The position numbers and the translations under genes were made by a program. 43,719 nt of DNA. Source: an uncultured Eubacteriales bacterium. Its GTDB lineage: Bacteria > Bacillota > Clostridia > Christensenellales > Aristaeellaceae. Shown piece by piece: positions 15,422 to 24,536 of this stretch (positions are counted from its first letter, which is position 1; every line of letters begins with the position of its first letter). The stretch spans positions 1-43,719 of the forward strand of contig CACYGY010000022.1 in assembly GCA_902774025.1 (NCBI GenBank), read 5' to 3'. The notes under the pieces were generated by a model. It saw only the letters and a list, made by a program, of their open reading frames with translations. It was not told the DNA's origin and searched no databases.

Positions 15422-18400
15422 TCACTTCACGCGTCTGCGCTTTCTCACAGAGAGAAGGGCAGTGCAGGTGATGCCCAGGAGGGCCAGCGCGGACAGGGTC
15501 CACCACAGAACCGGGTTGAAGCTGTCGCCTGTCTTGGGCGGCTTGTAATTGATGATTCTGCCGCCTCTGTAGCAGCGGTCCGTGACATCCTCATAGGGTG
15601 CGATGTTTTCGTACCGCACGCTGAAGCCGGCTGGGACCTTTTCCACCAGATAGTATCCGGTGCAGTCATCGAACCAGGCTTCATAATACCATTCGTCTTC
15701 GTTCCGGACATACTTGTTGAATCCCTTGTGGGCAATGCTGCCGTCCGGAGCGTACAGGGTCCAATCGATACTGTCGCCATGTTCGCCGATCCACTGTTTC
15801 GTGAAGGTGAATCTGCTACTGTAATACCGATCAATGAAGGGAGAAAAATCATCGTGATCCGGTTTCTGCTGATGGTGAACAGTAAGAACGAGGTCTTCGG
15901 TGACAATGATCTGTCGGATCTGTTCATCCGTCATGTAGGTCCCGGCGGGAATGAAGGTGCCGTTTCTAAGGAGAACATCCCTGTTGGCGGTCCATCCCAG
16001 GGTTGTGTAACCGGTATTGGCCCTGTGGGATGTGCCGGAAGGTGACATGCCATAGGAAACCTGTTCCGATCCAATTCCCAGGATGGTACCGAATTCATCT
16101 GACAGATAGATGACTTCGAGATCGCCCTTATGAGTATTGATGATGACGAAGCCTTCATTCATGCTGCCGGAGTAAGTGACGGTATACCCGGTGACAGGGT
16201 CTTCCTGGACTGTGTACCGAATGAGCTGATCATTTTCATCATACTCAGGCAGATTTATGAAGTCTCCGTCCCAAGCGTTCTCCTCATTCAGAACCATGCT
16301 CATGCCGGTAGGCTGTCCGTTTGCCAGCAGATGGACTGTTACACTCTCGGGTCTCAGATTATCCTCGTTATCATTGTCTTCCCAATGTTTTTCGAGAGTG
16401 ACGGAAGTCATACCGGGTGTAAACTCGTTGGTGACGGTTACATTTTCAGTGCCTTCGCCTTCATAAATAGCAGAGTAATCGTCGACTCTGTCTTCCGATA
16501 CGGTGTAACGGACAGCCCTGCCACGCATTCTCTTTGGCAGGTCCGTGAAAGCGGATGCCCAGCCGTTCGCTTCATTCAGGACGACAAACTTCGTTTCAAT
16601 GCCATCTTCATGAAGGCGGAATATGACATGATCAGGTCGCTGGTTATTTTCGTTCTGCTCATCATCCCAGACTTTGGCTACATTAATGGTGACTTTTTCG
16701 GGGACATGCACGTTGATGATATGGAAGGCATTGGATCTGACCTGATTCACCGTGGTGGTGTATTCAGGAATGGAATCCTGCTGTATGGAATAGATGATCT
16801 TCTCACCGTCTTCGTCATAAATGGGAAGATGATAGAAGAAGGCGGGGAAGTCTTCGTGTCCGGTCAGATGGACATATCGGTCTGTTTTCTGCCCATTGGC
16901 GTACAGCCAGACAACGGCATATTCCGGGCGGTAGCCGTCCTGATTGTTGTAGTCATCCCAGTCCATGTCCACTTCCACATGGGTTTCCCCGGGTGACAAT
17001 GTGTTTGTATACGTATAGTAGATGACAGAACCGTCGCTTCTTATTTCCTCTGACGGAACGGGCTGATATTCAATATCATCCATGAATTCGACGACACTGT
17101 AGTGAATATCCTTTCCGCCGTAAGCCTTCAGGAGATCGGAGACCGTAACGGTCCATTCATTTTCTTCGCTCAGGAAGACCTCATCCCCATCCAAATGATG
17201 CCCATCTGCGTGTACATGGAACTCAACGCTTTCCGGCCGGAAACCTTCCGCGTCATTGTCGTCTTCCCAGAGCTTTTTTATGATGATGGAAATTGTGGGG
17301 GGATTATAGGTGTTCCTGAAAATAAAGTACCTCTTTCCGTTAGCCTCCTCTTTCATCTCCCTATCCGTCTTATATTCAACGGGAACGCCGCTCTGACGGA
17401 CGCCGTATTTGATGCGTGTGCCATCAGCATTATATTTCGGCAGGTTCCAGACATGGGGCTGCGTGCTGTAATCGTCAATTTCGTACTGATCAATCGTATC
17501 GCCTGTATCCTCGTTGTACAGAGTCATTATCACAAGACCGCGCTCCGGCCGGAGACCTGCCCTGTTGTTCTGGTCGTACCAGTGTCTTTCAACGGATACG
17601 GTGATCAATTCCGGATCATATTTGTTTTTCACCGTGAAGGGGGCGTCCGGACTGGACGGTTCCCGGACGTACTCCCAGGTTTCCGGTAAGCCTTCTTCCT
17701 TCACGGTATAAGTGTATTTGTCACCATCTTCTGAAAACCGGGGTGCCTCCGCATAGGAAATCTGTTTTTCCCATGTTGGGGCAGTCAATGTGTATGTTCC
17801 AAAAGGGTCGCCGTCCCGGAGCAGAGCGATATTGATGGAATCAGGCCGCTTACCGGCGGCGTTTTCATTATCGTTCCAGGTCTTCTTAATCGTGATGCCT
17901 GCATCATTCAGAAAGGTGCCGACAGAAACCTTGTTGTTGGTGGGATTCTCCGGGGCGGGATCCAGGTATTTGAAGATGCCGTCCTTGACGTAGAAAAAAT
18001 ACTTCTTATCTCCGTCATCATAGGCATAAACCGGGTACTCGTTACCATCATCCGTGATACAGTATGAAGGATCTGTCGGTTTCGGGTTGAAACTGTCGCT
18101 GACAATGAGATTTTCTCCGGTGTAAGCGGCATAATACTGATAATTGCCCAGAGAAGCATTCTTGCTGTAGTACTGAATCCTGGACCCATCAGTAGCTGTA
18201 TATTCGTATACAGGCTGCGCATCCGAAGAGTAGACCGTTTTTACATCTTGCCAGTTGTTTATCTCGTTGACAGACTTATTTCCGGTCGTTTTTGCCACTG
18301 CGATAACGGCTTTTGCACCTTTCTGAAGGCTTGTGTTCTCCGATGGATATATGGTTATTCTAAGGTAATAGGTGGAATGATCGATGTTGTAACCTATATA

Positions 18401-20881
18401 GGGATCACTGCCATTCACTTCGGTGACTCTGTAATAATATGTCTGAGTTCCTAAGGTGCTGGAATAGGAGAAAGGAAGCATTTCGCTGAAAGTTACGGTT
18501 CCCTCAATGTTGTTGGCTTCCTGAGAATACGAGGGATCATCTGTGTTCTCCAGAAGAAATGTAAAGGCATCAGAATACTTGCCCGCTGGAATATCTTCCT
18601 CGTACATTCTCTTTTCCGCGGAAACGAGGACATAAACGGGCAGATAGGTGGAGCCTTCAAACGACTTGAGCATTGTGGTTTTGGCTGAGGTACCTGTTGT
18701 CCATGTGTAACTTGCGCCCTGTGCGTTGGCCCGTACATAAAAACGTGAGAAGGTACTCTTCGGATCATAATCTGTGCCAACGATGTAATTGGCGGTTCCT
18801 TCCTTTCCGTCCGTATCATAGGAATCCAGAATCCGCAGTCCGGAATAGTTAGCCAGAGAGATCGTTTTCAGGTCGTTGCCATCGCGCAGGATGATACCTT
18901 CGCCTCCACCAACTGCCTTCCCCGTTGACTCATCAATCCAGATGGTGCCTGTCTTCTTATCTAACTTGGGATCCGCCAGATCCATGATCCACGTTTCATA
19001 ATGACTCAGATCCAGATCATCCACCGCATAAAGAAAGGTTGATCCAACAGGAGCGCCTTCAATGGAAATTGCGTAATCAATCCATGTTCCGGAACCTTTG
19101 CTGTATAGGTCATTTGTGGAAATCTTATTACCGCTGTCTTCCGGGTCTACTTCATATCTTTCGAGTGTCGATTTTTTGATCTGATTCCAGAAATTCAGTT
19201 GTCCAATTTCAGCGCTCATCAGATAACGAACGACGCTACCAACTGGAATTTTGCCATATTTTTTGTTTTCAGGATCAGTAAAATCATCTATTTTATCATC
19301 CCGGGTATATGACTTAGAGGCCGGAAAATCCACGAGGTCTCCATTGGAATCCCAATATTTGAGAGGGACCCAACTACCATTGTCATAATAGCCGTGTATG
19401 CAGTTCTGATCAACATAGTTGTCAACATAGTTGCCCTCGTACCAGGGATTTGCGATTCCGCTGCCAGCGGGGTAATCCGGACTTGTGGTATCCGGCATCA
19501 GATCTGTGTCGTGAAAGGAGATGCCATTGATGGACACGTGTACAGCATGTTTTCCGCCAGTGCTGTCGGTTGCGGCATCAGGGTAAACGATGACGATGTC
19601 CTCTTTCTTATTCGAGTACTCATACGTATTGTTTTCCGCGTTTTTCCAGTCGGCTGGATCGCTTCCTTTTGTGAAGATCCGGAACCGCCAGGGTACTGTA
19701 CCTGCCTGGTCATCGACCTGGATGATATAATTGCCTTCCTCGAAATTACGATTGTCGTAGTTGGAAGAAGATACCACAACACTAGGAAAAGTTACTCCAG
19801 TAGTAACGTTTTCCCGCGTGACCCGTACTGAGCCATTCGACTCGGGAAAAATTGTGAATTTTATTATCTCGTCTTGATTATTCTTGATTAACAGATAAGG
19901 AATTGACCCACTCATATTGTCAATCAGATAGTCGGTTTGAGGAACACTTGCGAAATCATTGGAAGTATTACTGACTTTTTTGTAGATTCCGGGTACGAAC
20001 TGACCTTTCTGGGTGCCGTCGTTCGGATACCGGATTGTGTCAATGACTTCGCGGGAATTCATGGTTTTGACATCCTGTGACGTTTCACTTTCCTGGTAGC
20101 TCCACAAGCCTTCCAGAGGGAACCCCCGGTAATCACTGATGTTTGTGAAATCATCCGTGTTTGAACCGGACATGCCAAAGATTACTGAATCTGTCAGATT
20201 CAGTTCCTGAAGGTTTACACAGTCTCGAAGCCCCAGATCCTTTGTTTCCTTATGGCCAGCAAATTTTAAACCTGTCAGGGTGACAGATTCCAGATTATTA
20301 CAGCCGGTGAACATTCTCTGAATCTGAACACCGTTAGGGCTTGTAGACCAATTTGGGTCCGTATTATTCCACGTCACCTTTTGAAGACTGGTACATCCGT
20401 TGAACATATCCTTCATGGAATTGAGTTTTCCATCGGTGAATGACAGGTTCAGCTCAATTTCAGTTAAGCTGGAACAATCCGCGAACATACCATTCAGCCC
20501 TTGAACTTTCAAATCCAGTCCGCTTAGGTCCACATTTGTCAGATTGTCACAATCGTAAAACATATTATTAAAGGTTCGATTTGGAAAGGTGCTAATTGTA
20601 CCTTCCATTTTGATAGACTTTATCTCATCACGGTACGAATACCACGGCCAGTCAGAAGTGTTAAATGTGCCTCCACCGGACTCTTTGTCCCCAATTCTGC
20701 CGGATTCTCCGTTCGTAGGAGAAAGAATCAGTGTACCGTCATTGGTGATTCTCCAATTAACAGTACTAGTGGAAGAGATTTGTCGCTCTGAAACGATATC
20801 CGCCTGAGCGGAAATTCCCAGGAAAGCGGTAAGCAGGAGGATTACCAGGGTGAAAAAAGCGAAGCGGAAGGAACGATCCAT
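15422..20881 (-). CDS. Large Cna-B repeat, sortase-anchored adhesin
   Basis: A 1819-residue wall protein. Residues 1-27 are a signal peptide (cut after SAQA). About 90-280 is a BspA/DUF285-like run of repeats of the MFxxCxxLxxxxL type (MFADCSSLTEIEL, MFNGCTSLQKV, MFTGCNNLESV). About 770-860 resembles a pilin isopeptide (FctA-like) domain, FTFLLENTDD to YYYRVTEVNG. Six Cna-B-like units lie at about 990-1585, each opening with a W-x-D/E-x-x-N core (KTWNDNENAAGKRP, KHWEDNDNEDNLRP). A non-Cna spacer follows, then a last Cna-B-like unit (FTFTKQWIGEHGD). The anchor is PPKTGD near 1783, a membrane segment and KRRRVK. Cna-B units commonly carry Lys-Asn isopeptide bonds. GAGGGGG precedes ATG 20881. 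The DNA of its N-terminal half is clearly richer in A/T than its neighbours, suggesting transfer. No sortase gene is in the window. Confidence 0.9.
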   Translation of the reverse strand: MDRSFRFAFFTLVILLLTAFLGISAQADIVSERQISSTSTVNWRITNDGTLILSPTNGESGRIGDKESGGGTFNTSDWPWYSYRDEIKSIKMEGTISTFPNRTFNNMFYDCDNLTNVDLSGLDLKVQGLNGMFADCSSLTEIELNLSFTDGKLNSMKDMFNGCTSLQKVTWNNTDPNWSTSPNGVQIQRMFTGCNNLESVTLTGLKFAGHKETKDLGLRDCVNLQELNLTDSVIFGMSGSNTDDFTNISDYRGFPLEGLWSYQESETSQDVKTMNSREVIDTIRYPNDGTQKGQFVPGIYKKVSNTSNDFASVPQTDYLIDNMSGSIPYLLIKNNQDEIIKFTIFPESNGSVRVTRENVTTGVTFPSVVVSSSNYDNRNFEEGNYIIQVDDQAGTVPWRFRIFTKGSDPADWKNAENNTYEYSNKKEDIVIVYPDAATDSTGGKHAVHVSINGISFHDTDLMPDTTSPDYPAGSGIANPWYEGNYVDNYVDQNCIHGYYDNGSWVPLKYWDSNGDLVDFPASKSYTRDDKIDDFTDPENKKYGKIPVGSVVRYLMSAEIGQLNFWNQIKKSTLERYEVDPEDSGNKISTNDLYSKGSGTWIDYAISIEGAPVGSTFLYAVDDLDLSHYETWIMDLADPKLDKKTGTIWIDESTGKAVGGGEGIILRDGNDLKTISLANYSGLRILDSYDTDGKEGTANYIVGTDYDPKSTFSRFYVRANAQGASYTWTTGTSAKTTMLKSFEGSTYLPVYVLVSAEKRMYEEDIPAGKYSDAFTFLLENTDDPSYSQEANNIEGTVTFSEMLPFSYSSTLGTQTYYYRVTEVNGSDPYIGYNIDHSTYYLRITIYPSENTSLQKGAKAVIAVAKTTGNKSVNEINNWQDVKTVYSSDAQPVYEYTATDGSRIQYYSKNASLGNYQYYAAYTGENLIVSDSFNPKPTDPSYCITDDGNEYPVYAYDDGDKKYFFYVKDGIFKYLDPAPENPTNNKVSVGTFLNDAGITIKKTWNDNENAAGKRPDSINIALLRDGDPFGTYTLTAPTWEKQISYAEAPRFSEDGDKYTYTVKEEGLPETWEYVREPSSPDAPFTVKNKYDPELITVSVERHWYDQNNRAGLRPERGLVIMTLYNEDTGDTIDQYEIDDYSTQPHVWNLPKYNADGTRIKYGVRQSGVPVEYKTDREMKEEANGKRYFIFRNTYNPPTISIIIKKLWEDDNDAEGFRPESVEFHVHADGHHLDGDEVFLSEENEWTVTVSDLLKAYGGKDIHYSVVEFMDDIEYQPVPSEEIRSDGSVIYYTYTNTLSPGETHVEVDMDWDDYNNQDGYRPEYAVVWLYANGQKTDRYVHLTGHEDFPAFFYHLPIYDEDGEKIIYSIQQDSIPEYTTTVNQVRSNAFHIINVHVPEKVTINVAKVWDDEQNENNQRPDHVIFRLHEDGIETKFVVLNEANGWASAFTDLPKRMRGRAVRYTVSEDRVDDYSAIYEGEGTENVTVTNEFTPGMTSVTLEKHWEDNDNEDNLRPESVTVHLLANGQPTGMSMVLNEENAWDGDFINLPEYDENDQLIRYTVQEDPVTGYTVTYSGSMNEGFVIINTHKGDLEVIYLSDEFGTILGIGSEQVSYGMSPSGTSHRANTGYTTLGWTANRDVLLRNGTFIPAGTYMTDEQIRQIIVTEDLVLTVHHQQKPDHDDFSPFIDRYYSSRFTFTKQWIGEHGDSIDWTLYAPDGSIAHKGFNKYVRNEDEWYYEAWFDDCTGYYLVEKVPAGFSVRYENIAPYEDVTDRCYRGGRIINYKPPKTGDSFNPVLWWTLSALALLGITCTALLSVRKRRRVK

Positions 20882-21651
20882 CTATATACCCCCTCGTGAA
20901 GGATTGAAATGTGTATTTTCTGTGACATGCATTCGTTTATGGACGGATACAGACAGGCATCAAAGCGGCTGGTATAAAAGGCGATTCGTGAAATCGTGGG
21001 GAAAGCACAGGCCGCACACGAATCTGTAACATTATACGAATTTTAACAAAAAAGATAAGCCCCTTCCGAAAATAATTTCACATTTATCTCGGAGAATTCA
21101 TATCTCGGTTCAAAACTCGATCCACGAATCACCATGCACGGATGGAAAGCCCGGAAAACCATGACGATTCGCCCTCATACAGCCTCCCTGATCAGGAGTG
21201 GCCGGTTTAAACTCAGGCAAACCTCCTTTATCGGTAAAGCAAGGGTTGCGAAAACGGGTCACAACAGGGACGGAGCCCCTCTCATGCAGGAAGCCAGAGA
21301 GGAGAACAGGGAGCAACTGTGCCATGCATTCCGATACGGATCCGGAACAGCGCATGGAAAGCCGGAAAGAAGCTCCCGGGAACGCCCGGTGTCGGAGGGC
21401 AAAGAGTGCGTTTCTGAAAGGGACTCCCAAAGCCCTCACTAAGGAGTATATCGAAAAAAATCAAAAATGCAACAAAGCCAACACAGAATCTTCATACTTT
21501 TTTGTGGATTGTTCCAGCCTGGAAACATAGACAGGAAAAACCGGACAATAACCTGATCAGTCCTGTTCCTGACACATTGTCCAATGACGGACCGTGTGTC
21601 AGGGCCTATGCGCACCTCCCACTCCCGGTTCCGGGCGAAGACGCAAAAAAA
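20882..21651. other. AT-rich upstream region and gene-free stretch
   Basis: About 770 bases without a credible gene. The adhesin-proximal part (20990-21100) is AT-rich and holds its likely promoter. The rest includes short open frames that I cannot support. No repeat or RNA was recognised. Confidence 0.4.
21031..21036 (-). promoter_or_regulatory. Candidate -10 element for the adhesin gene
   Basis: A perfect TATAAT on the minus strand in AT-rich DNA about 150 bases upstream of the adhesin start. No good -35 box lies at 16-18 bases (CTTATC is found there), so activator help or another site is possible. Confidence 0.4.
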
Positions 21652-21681
21652 CCGGAATACCCAGATCTCTGGATATTCCGG
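21652..21681 (-). terminator. Terminator of the repeat protein gene
   Basis: CCGGAATACCCAG (21652-21664) pairs with CTGGATATTCCGG (21669-21681) across a four-base loop with one mismatch. On the minus strand a run of seven T follows, a classic rho-independent terminator 18 bases after the stop of the gene at 21699. Confidence 0.9.
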
Positions 21682-21698
21682 CAGGGATGAACCCTTTC

Positions 21699-22541
21699 TT
21701 ACTTTCCGCCGCCCAGCAGGCCGCTGAAGACGTTCAGGAGATTTCCGGCCTCTCCGGCATTTTCACCGCCCAGGAATCCGGAAATGGTGTCCATCAGGCT
21801 GGCGCCGTTCTCGCTCTTAAGGAGTTCGGAAATGCCGCTCACAAGTTCCTGTCCGCTTTCTTTGTTCAGGAATTCGGTGACCGTATTCAGGATGCCGGCG
21901 CCTTCCTCACCGCCGAGGAAAGCGGCAACCTGGTCCAGAATACCTTTGCCCTCTTCACTGGTGAAGAAAGCGGAGATCTGATCCAGGATGGACTTGAAGT
22001 CAGCACTGTTCAGGAATTCGGTGACGGCCTCCAGGAGACTCTTCACGTCCAGGTTTTCCAGCAGACCGGTCAGCATGTCCAGGAAACCCTTGCCGGAGCC
22101 GGAGCTCTCGGTGCCCTGTCCCAGAATGCCGCCCAGAGCGTTCATCAGGCCCTTGCCGGCCTCGGCGTCTTCAGCGCCTTCGCCCGCGAAGCTGCCCAGA
22201 AAGCTCAGGAAATTCTTGCCGTCTTCCACGCTTTCAGCGCCCTTGCTCAGGACGCCGCCCAGGAAGTCTTTCATGCCCTGAAGGGACTCTTCGGTCTTAT
22301 CACCAAGGACATCCAGAAGACCGCCGAGCTCTCCGGTGATTTCCGGAACTTCCTTCGCTGCGTCGGTCAGCTGCTCAAACAGGCTGGGATTTTCGCCTTC
22401 CTCGCCTTCAGGGACGATGCTTTCCAGCAGGGCACTCAGATCACCCAGTTCGCTGTTCTCAACGGGCGTTTCTTCCGCGAAGGCGGAAAAGGCCATGAGG
22501 GACAGGCACAGGGCCAGGATCAGGGAAAGGGTCTTTTTCAT
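21699..22541 (-). CDS. Secreted protein of tandem helical repeats, unknown
   Basis: A 280-residue protein I cannot assign to a family. Residues 1-22 are a signal peptide (MKKTLSLILALCLSLMAFSA, cut after FA). No membrane anchor, LPxTG or Cys is present, so it is probably released. The mature protein is acidic and rich in Gly, Leu, Glu and Ser. Residues 108-160 repeat with a 21-residue period starting GKNFL, GKGLM, GKGFL. Residues 165-280 repeat every 16-17 residues (starts at 165, 181, 198, 214, 230, 246, 263), each of the form G-x-x-I/L-L-x-x-V/I-x-x-F/L-L-x-x-E. The pattern predicts short amphipathic helices joined by Gly/Glu turns. AAGGAGG lies eight bases before ATG 22541. It has its own promoter and terminator. 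Confidence 0.8.
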   Translation of the reverse strand: MKKTLSLILALCLSLMAFSAFAEETPVENSELGDLSALLESIVPEGEEGENPSLFEQLTDAAKEVPEITGELGGLLDVLGDKTEESLQGMKDFLGGVLSKGAESVEDGKNFLSFLGSFAGEGAEDAEAGKGLMNALGGILGQGTESSGSGKGFLDMLTGLLENLDVKSLLEAVTEFLNSADFKSILDQISAFFTSEEGKGILDQVAAFLGGEEGAGILNTVTEFLNKESGQELVSGISELLKSENGASLMDTISGFLGGENAGEAGNLLNVFSGLLGGGK

Positions 22542-22603
22542 AAGGCTGCCTCCTTCAAAAGTTCTGTGATCAGGGCTGGTTCAGCCGATCAAACATGGAT
22601 TGA

Positions 22604-22631
22604 ATCATAACACGGATTGTGCATCCGTCAA
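22604..22631 (-). promoter_or_regulatory. Sigma-A promoter of the repeat protein gene
   Basis: On the minus strand TTGACG (22626-22631), a 16-base spacer and TATGAT (22604-22609) form a near-consensus promoter about 55 bases upstream of the start at 22541. It lies just past the end of the RsbW-like gene, so the repeat protein is a separate unit, though read-through is possible because no terminator separates them. Confidence 0.75.
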
Positions 22632-22657
22632 TCCCCCGCACCCGGAAAAGAACCGGA

Positions 22658-23065
22658 TTACAGATTCTTGCGGATGGAGAGGACATTCATGCCGTTCTCA
22701 TAGACATAGGTCATTTCATCCATGCTCTTCTTCACCATGAAGATGCCCAGTCCCCCGATGGGCCGCTCCTCCGCGGAGAGCGTGATGTCCGGGTCATCTT
22801 TTTTCAGTGGATCATAGGGTACGCCGCTGTCCATGAAGGTGATGGTCAGGGAAGCGGGGTTGCTGCACGGCTCCAGACGGATGGTGGCCGGTCCCGTGCC
22901 CGGGGCATAGGCGTAACTGGCGATATTGACGAAGATTTCCTCCACGGCGATGTCAATCTGGGTCTGAGTGCGCATCGGGCAGTCCATGCTCTCCAGGGTA
23001 CCGTCAATGAATTCCAGGACAGTGTTGAGATTGTCCAGGGTGGCGTCCAGTGTCATTTCAGTCAT
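22658..23065 (-). CDS. RsbW-like ATP-binding protein (anti-sigma/kinase type)
   Basis: A 135-residue HATPase_c protein of the RsbW/SpoIIAB type. All ATP-site boxes are visible: N-box VEEIFVNIASYAY (about residues 40-52), G1 DSGVPYDPL (about 80-88) and the lid RPIGGLGIFMVKK (about 101-113). Members bind a sigma factor or other target and phosphorylate a STAS antagonist; a PP2C phosphatase reverses this. ATG 23065 follows GGGAGGGA and overlaps the end of the phosphatase gene by eight bases, so the two are translationally coupled. No STAS gene or sigma factor is adjacent, so its partner must be elsewhere or of another type. Confidence 0.88.
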   Translation of the reverse strand: MTEMTLDATLDNLNTVLEFIDGTLESMDCPMRTQTQIDIAVEEIFVNIASYAYAPGTGPATIRLEPCSNPASLTITFMDSGVPYDPLKKDDPDITLSAEERPIGGLGIFMVKKSMDEMTYVYENGMNVLSIRKNL

Positions 23066-24536
23066 CTGCAGTCCCTCCCATTCCCGTGTAATGCAGGCAC
23101 AGCATGGTGATATCGTCAAACTGCGGGGCATCCCCCACAAACGCGTCTATGGATTCCCGCACCGTCTTCAGGGTTTCCTGGGGGTTGGCCTGGAGATTCT
23201 TGTTCAGGGCTTCCACCATGCGCTCGGAACCGTACAGTTCATTGCCGGCATTGGTGGCTTCGGGCACGCCGTCGGTGTAGACGAACAGGGTATCCCCGGG
23301 ATGCAGTTCAAAGGAATGCTCCCGGAAGCGCATCCCCTCCATGGTGGCCAGTGCAGGGGAATGGGGGTAGATCACCAGCTCATAGGCGCCGTTTGCCCGC
23401 TTCAGCGCCGGATGCTCATGCCCGGCGTTGGCGGCCATGCCCTTTCCGGTGGAAATCTCCAGAATGGCAAACCAGACTGTGACGAACAGCTCCGCTTCAT
23501 TCCCCTCGCACAGCTGGTCATTCACATCCCGGAGAATGGCGGCGGGACCGCCTCCCATCTGGGAACGGTTCTTGATGAGGGTTTTGGCAATCACCATGAA
23601 CAGAGCTGCGGGCACGCCCTTGCCGCTCACGTCCGCCATCACCATGCCCAGATGGTCATGGTCAATGAGGAAGAAGTCGTAGAAGTCACCGCCCACTTCC
23701 TTGGCGGGATCCATGGTGGCGTAGATGTCAAATTCCTTCCGGTCCGGGAAGGCGGGGAAAATCCGGGGCAGCATGTCCGCCTGGATCTGGGTGGCCACGT
23801 TCAGCTCCGCGCTGATCCGCTGCTTTTCCTTCTCACTCCGCCGGGCTTCTGCGGAAGCCCGGACGGAATTGATAATCTGGGTGAACTCCACCACAAAGAT
23901 GATGCAGAGGGTGGCGTAGAGTGGGAAAAACCAGGTGTTGGTGGGGATAATCCCTACCTGGTTAGTCACATAGTTGATGATGTAAAACCCGATGACGGAG
24001 ATGATCGGAGCCGGCAGATAGGTCTGCATCTGGCCTTCTGCCATTTCCAGGGTGTGAAGGATGATCCTGCGGAAGAAGCGCACATAGAGGAAGTAGAACA
24101 GGGCGTAGAAAACCACCTTGATCCCGATGAACAGGAAGAGATTGGGCACGTTGTAGGGGGTTCCGGTGGCGAAAAGGCCCAGGGCGGCTCCCAGATAGGT
24201 GTCCGTGGTGCCGCAGAACATGAAGGTGACCACGTTGGCGATGAGGGCGGCCATGATGCTCACAAAGAGCTTTTCGGACTTGCTGCCCTCAAAGGAGAGG
24301 TGCACGACGCCGCACAGGAAGGCGGACAGGCCGAGGATTCCCACAAAGTCATTGTAGAGGTTCAGGGCATAGCTGGTGAAGGTGGCCAGATAGCCCACAA
24401 TCCCGGCGCCCAGCCAGAGGAGGAACAGATTTTTCCCCTGATGCTTCGGCTTCAGGGTGCTGGCGACAATGCAGGCTGCGAAGGCGGAGGCCAGAAAGAC
24501 GGCCAGGGACCACAGCGCGACCACGGGAAAATTCAT
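23058..24536 (-). CDS. Membrane PP2C phosphatase, SpoIIE/RsbU type
   Basis: A 492-residue protein. Residues 1 to about 220 hold six to eight hydrophobic segments, a membrane sensor with no known family in my reading. A charged linker (SAEARRSEKEKQRISAELNV) leads to the PP2C catalytic domain at about 260-480. Metal-binding and active-site stretches are EVGGDFYDFFLID, VMADVSGKGVPAALFMV, FVYTDGVPEATN and APQFDDITML, with the acidic residues intact. Such enzymes dephosphorylate STAS antagonists in partner switching. Its ATG shares a base with the NRPS stop (TGATG), and its own stop overlaps the RsbW-like start. This position couples signal input at the membrane to the NRPS transcript. Confidence 0.9.
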   Translation of the reverse strand: MNFPVVALWSLAVFLASAFAACIVASTLKPKHQGKNLFLLWLGAGIVGYLATFTSYALNLYNDFVGILGLSAFLCGVVHLSFEGSKSEKLFVSIMAALIANVVTFMFCGTTDTYLGAALGLFATGTPYNVPNLFLFIGIKVVFYALFYFLYVRFFRRIILHTLEMAEGQMQTYLPAPIISVIGFYIINYVTNQVGIIPTNTWFFPLYATLCIIFVVEFTQIINSVRASAEARRSEKEKQRISAELNVATQIQADMLPRIFPAFPDRKEFDIYATMDPAKEVGGDFYDFFLIDHDHLGMVMADVSGKGVPAALFMVIAKTLIKNRSQMGGGPAAILRDVNDQLCEGNEAELFVTVWFAILEISTGKGMAANAGHEHPALKRANGAYELVIYPHSPALATMEGMRFREHSFELHPGDTLFVYTDGVPEATNAGNELYGSERMVEALNKNLQANPQETLKTVRESIDAFVGDAPQFDDITMLCLHYTGMGGTADD

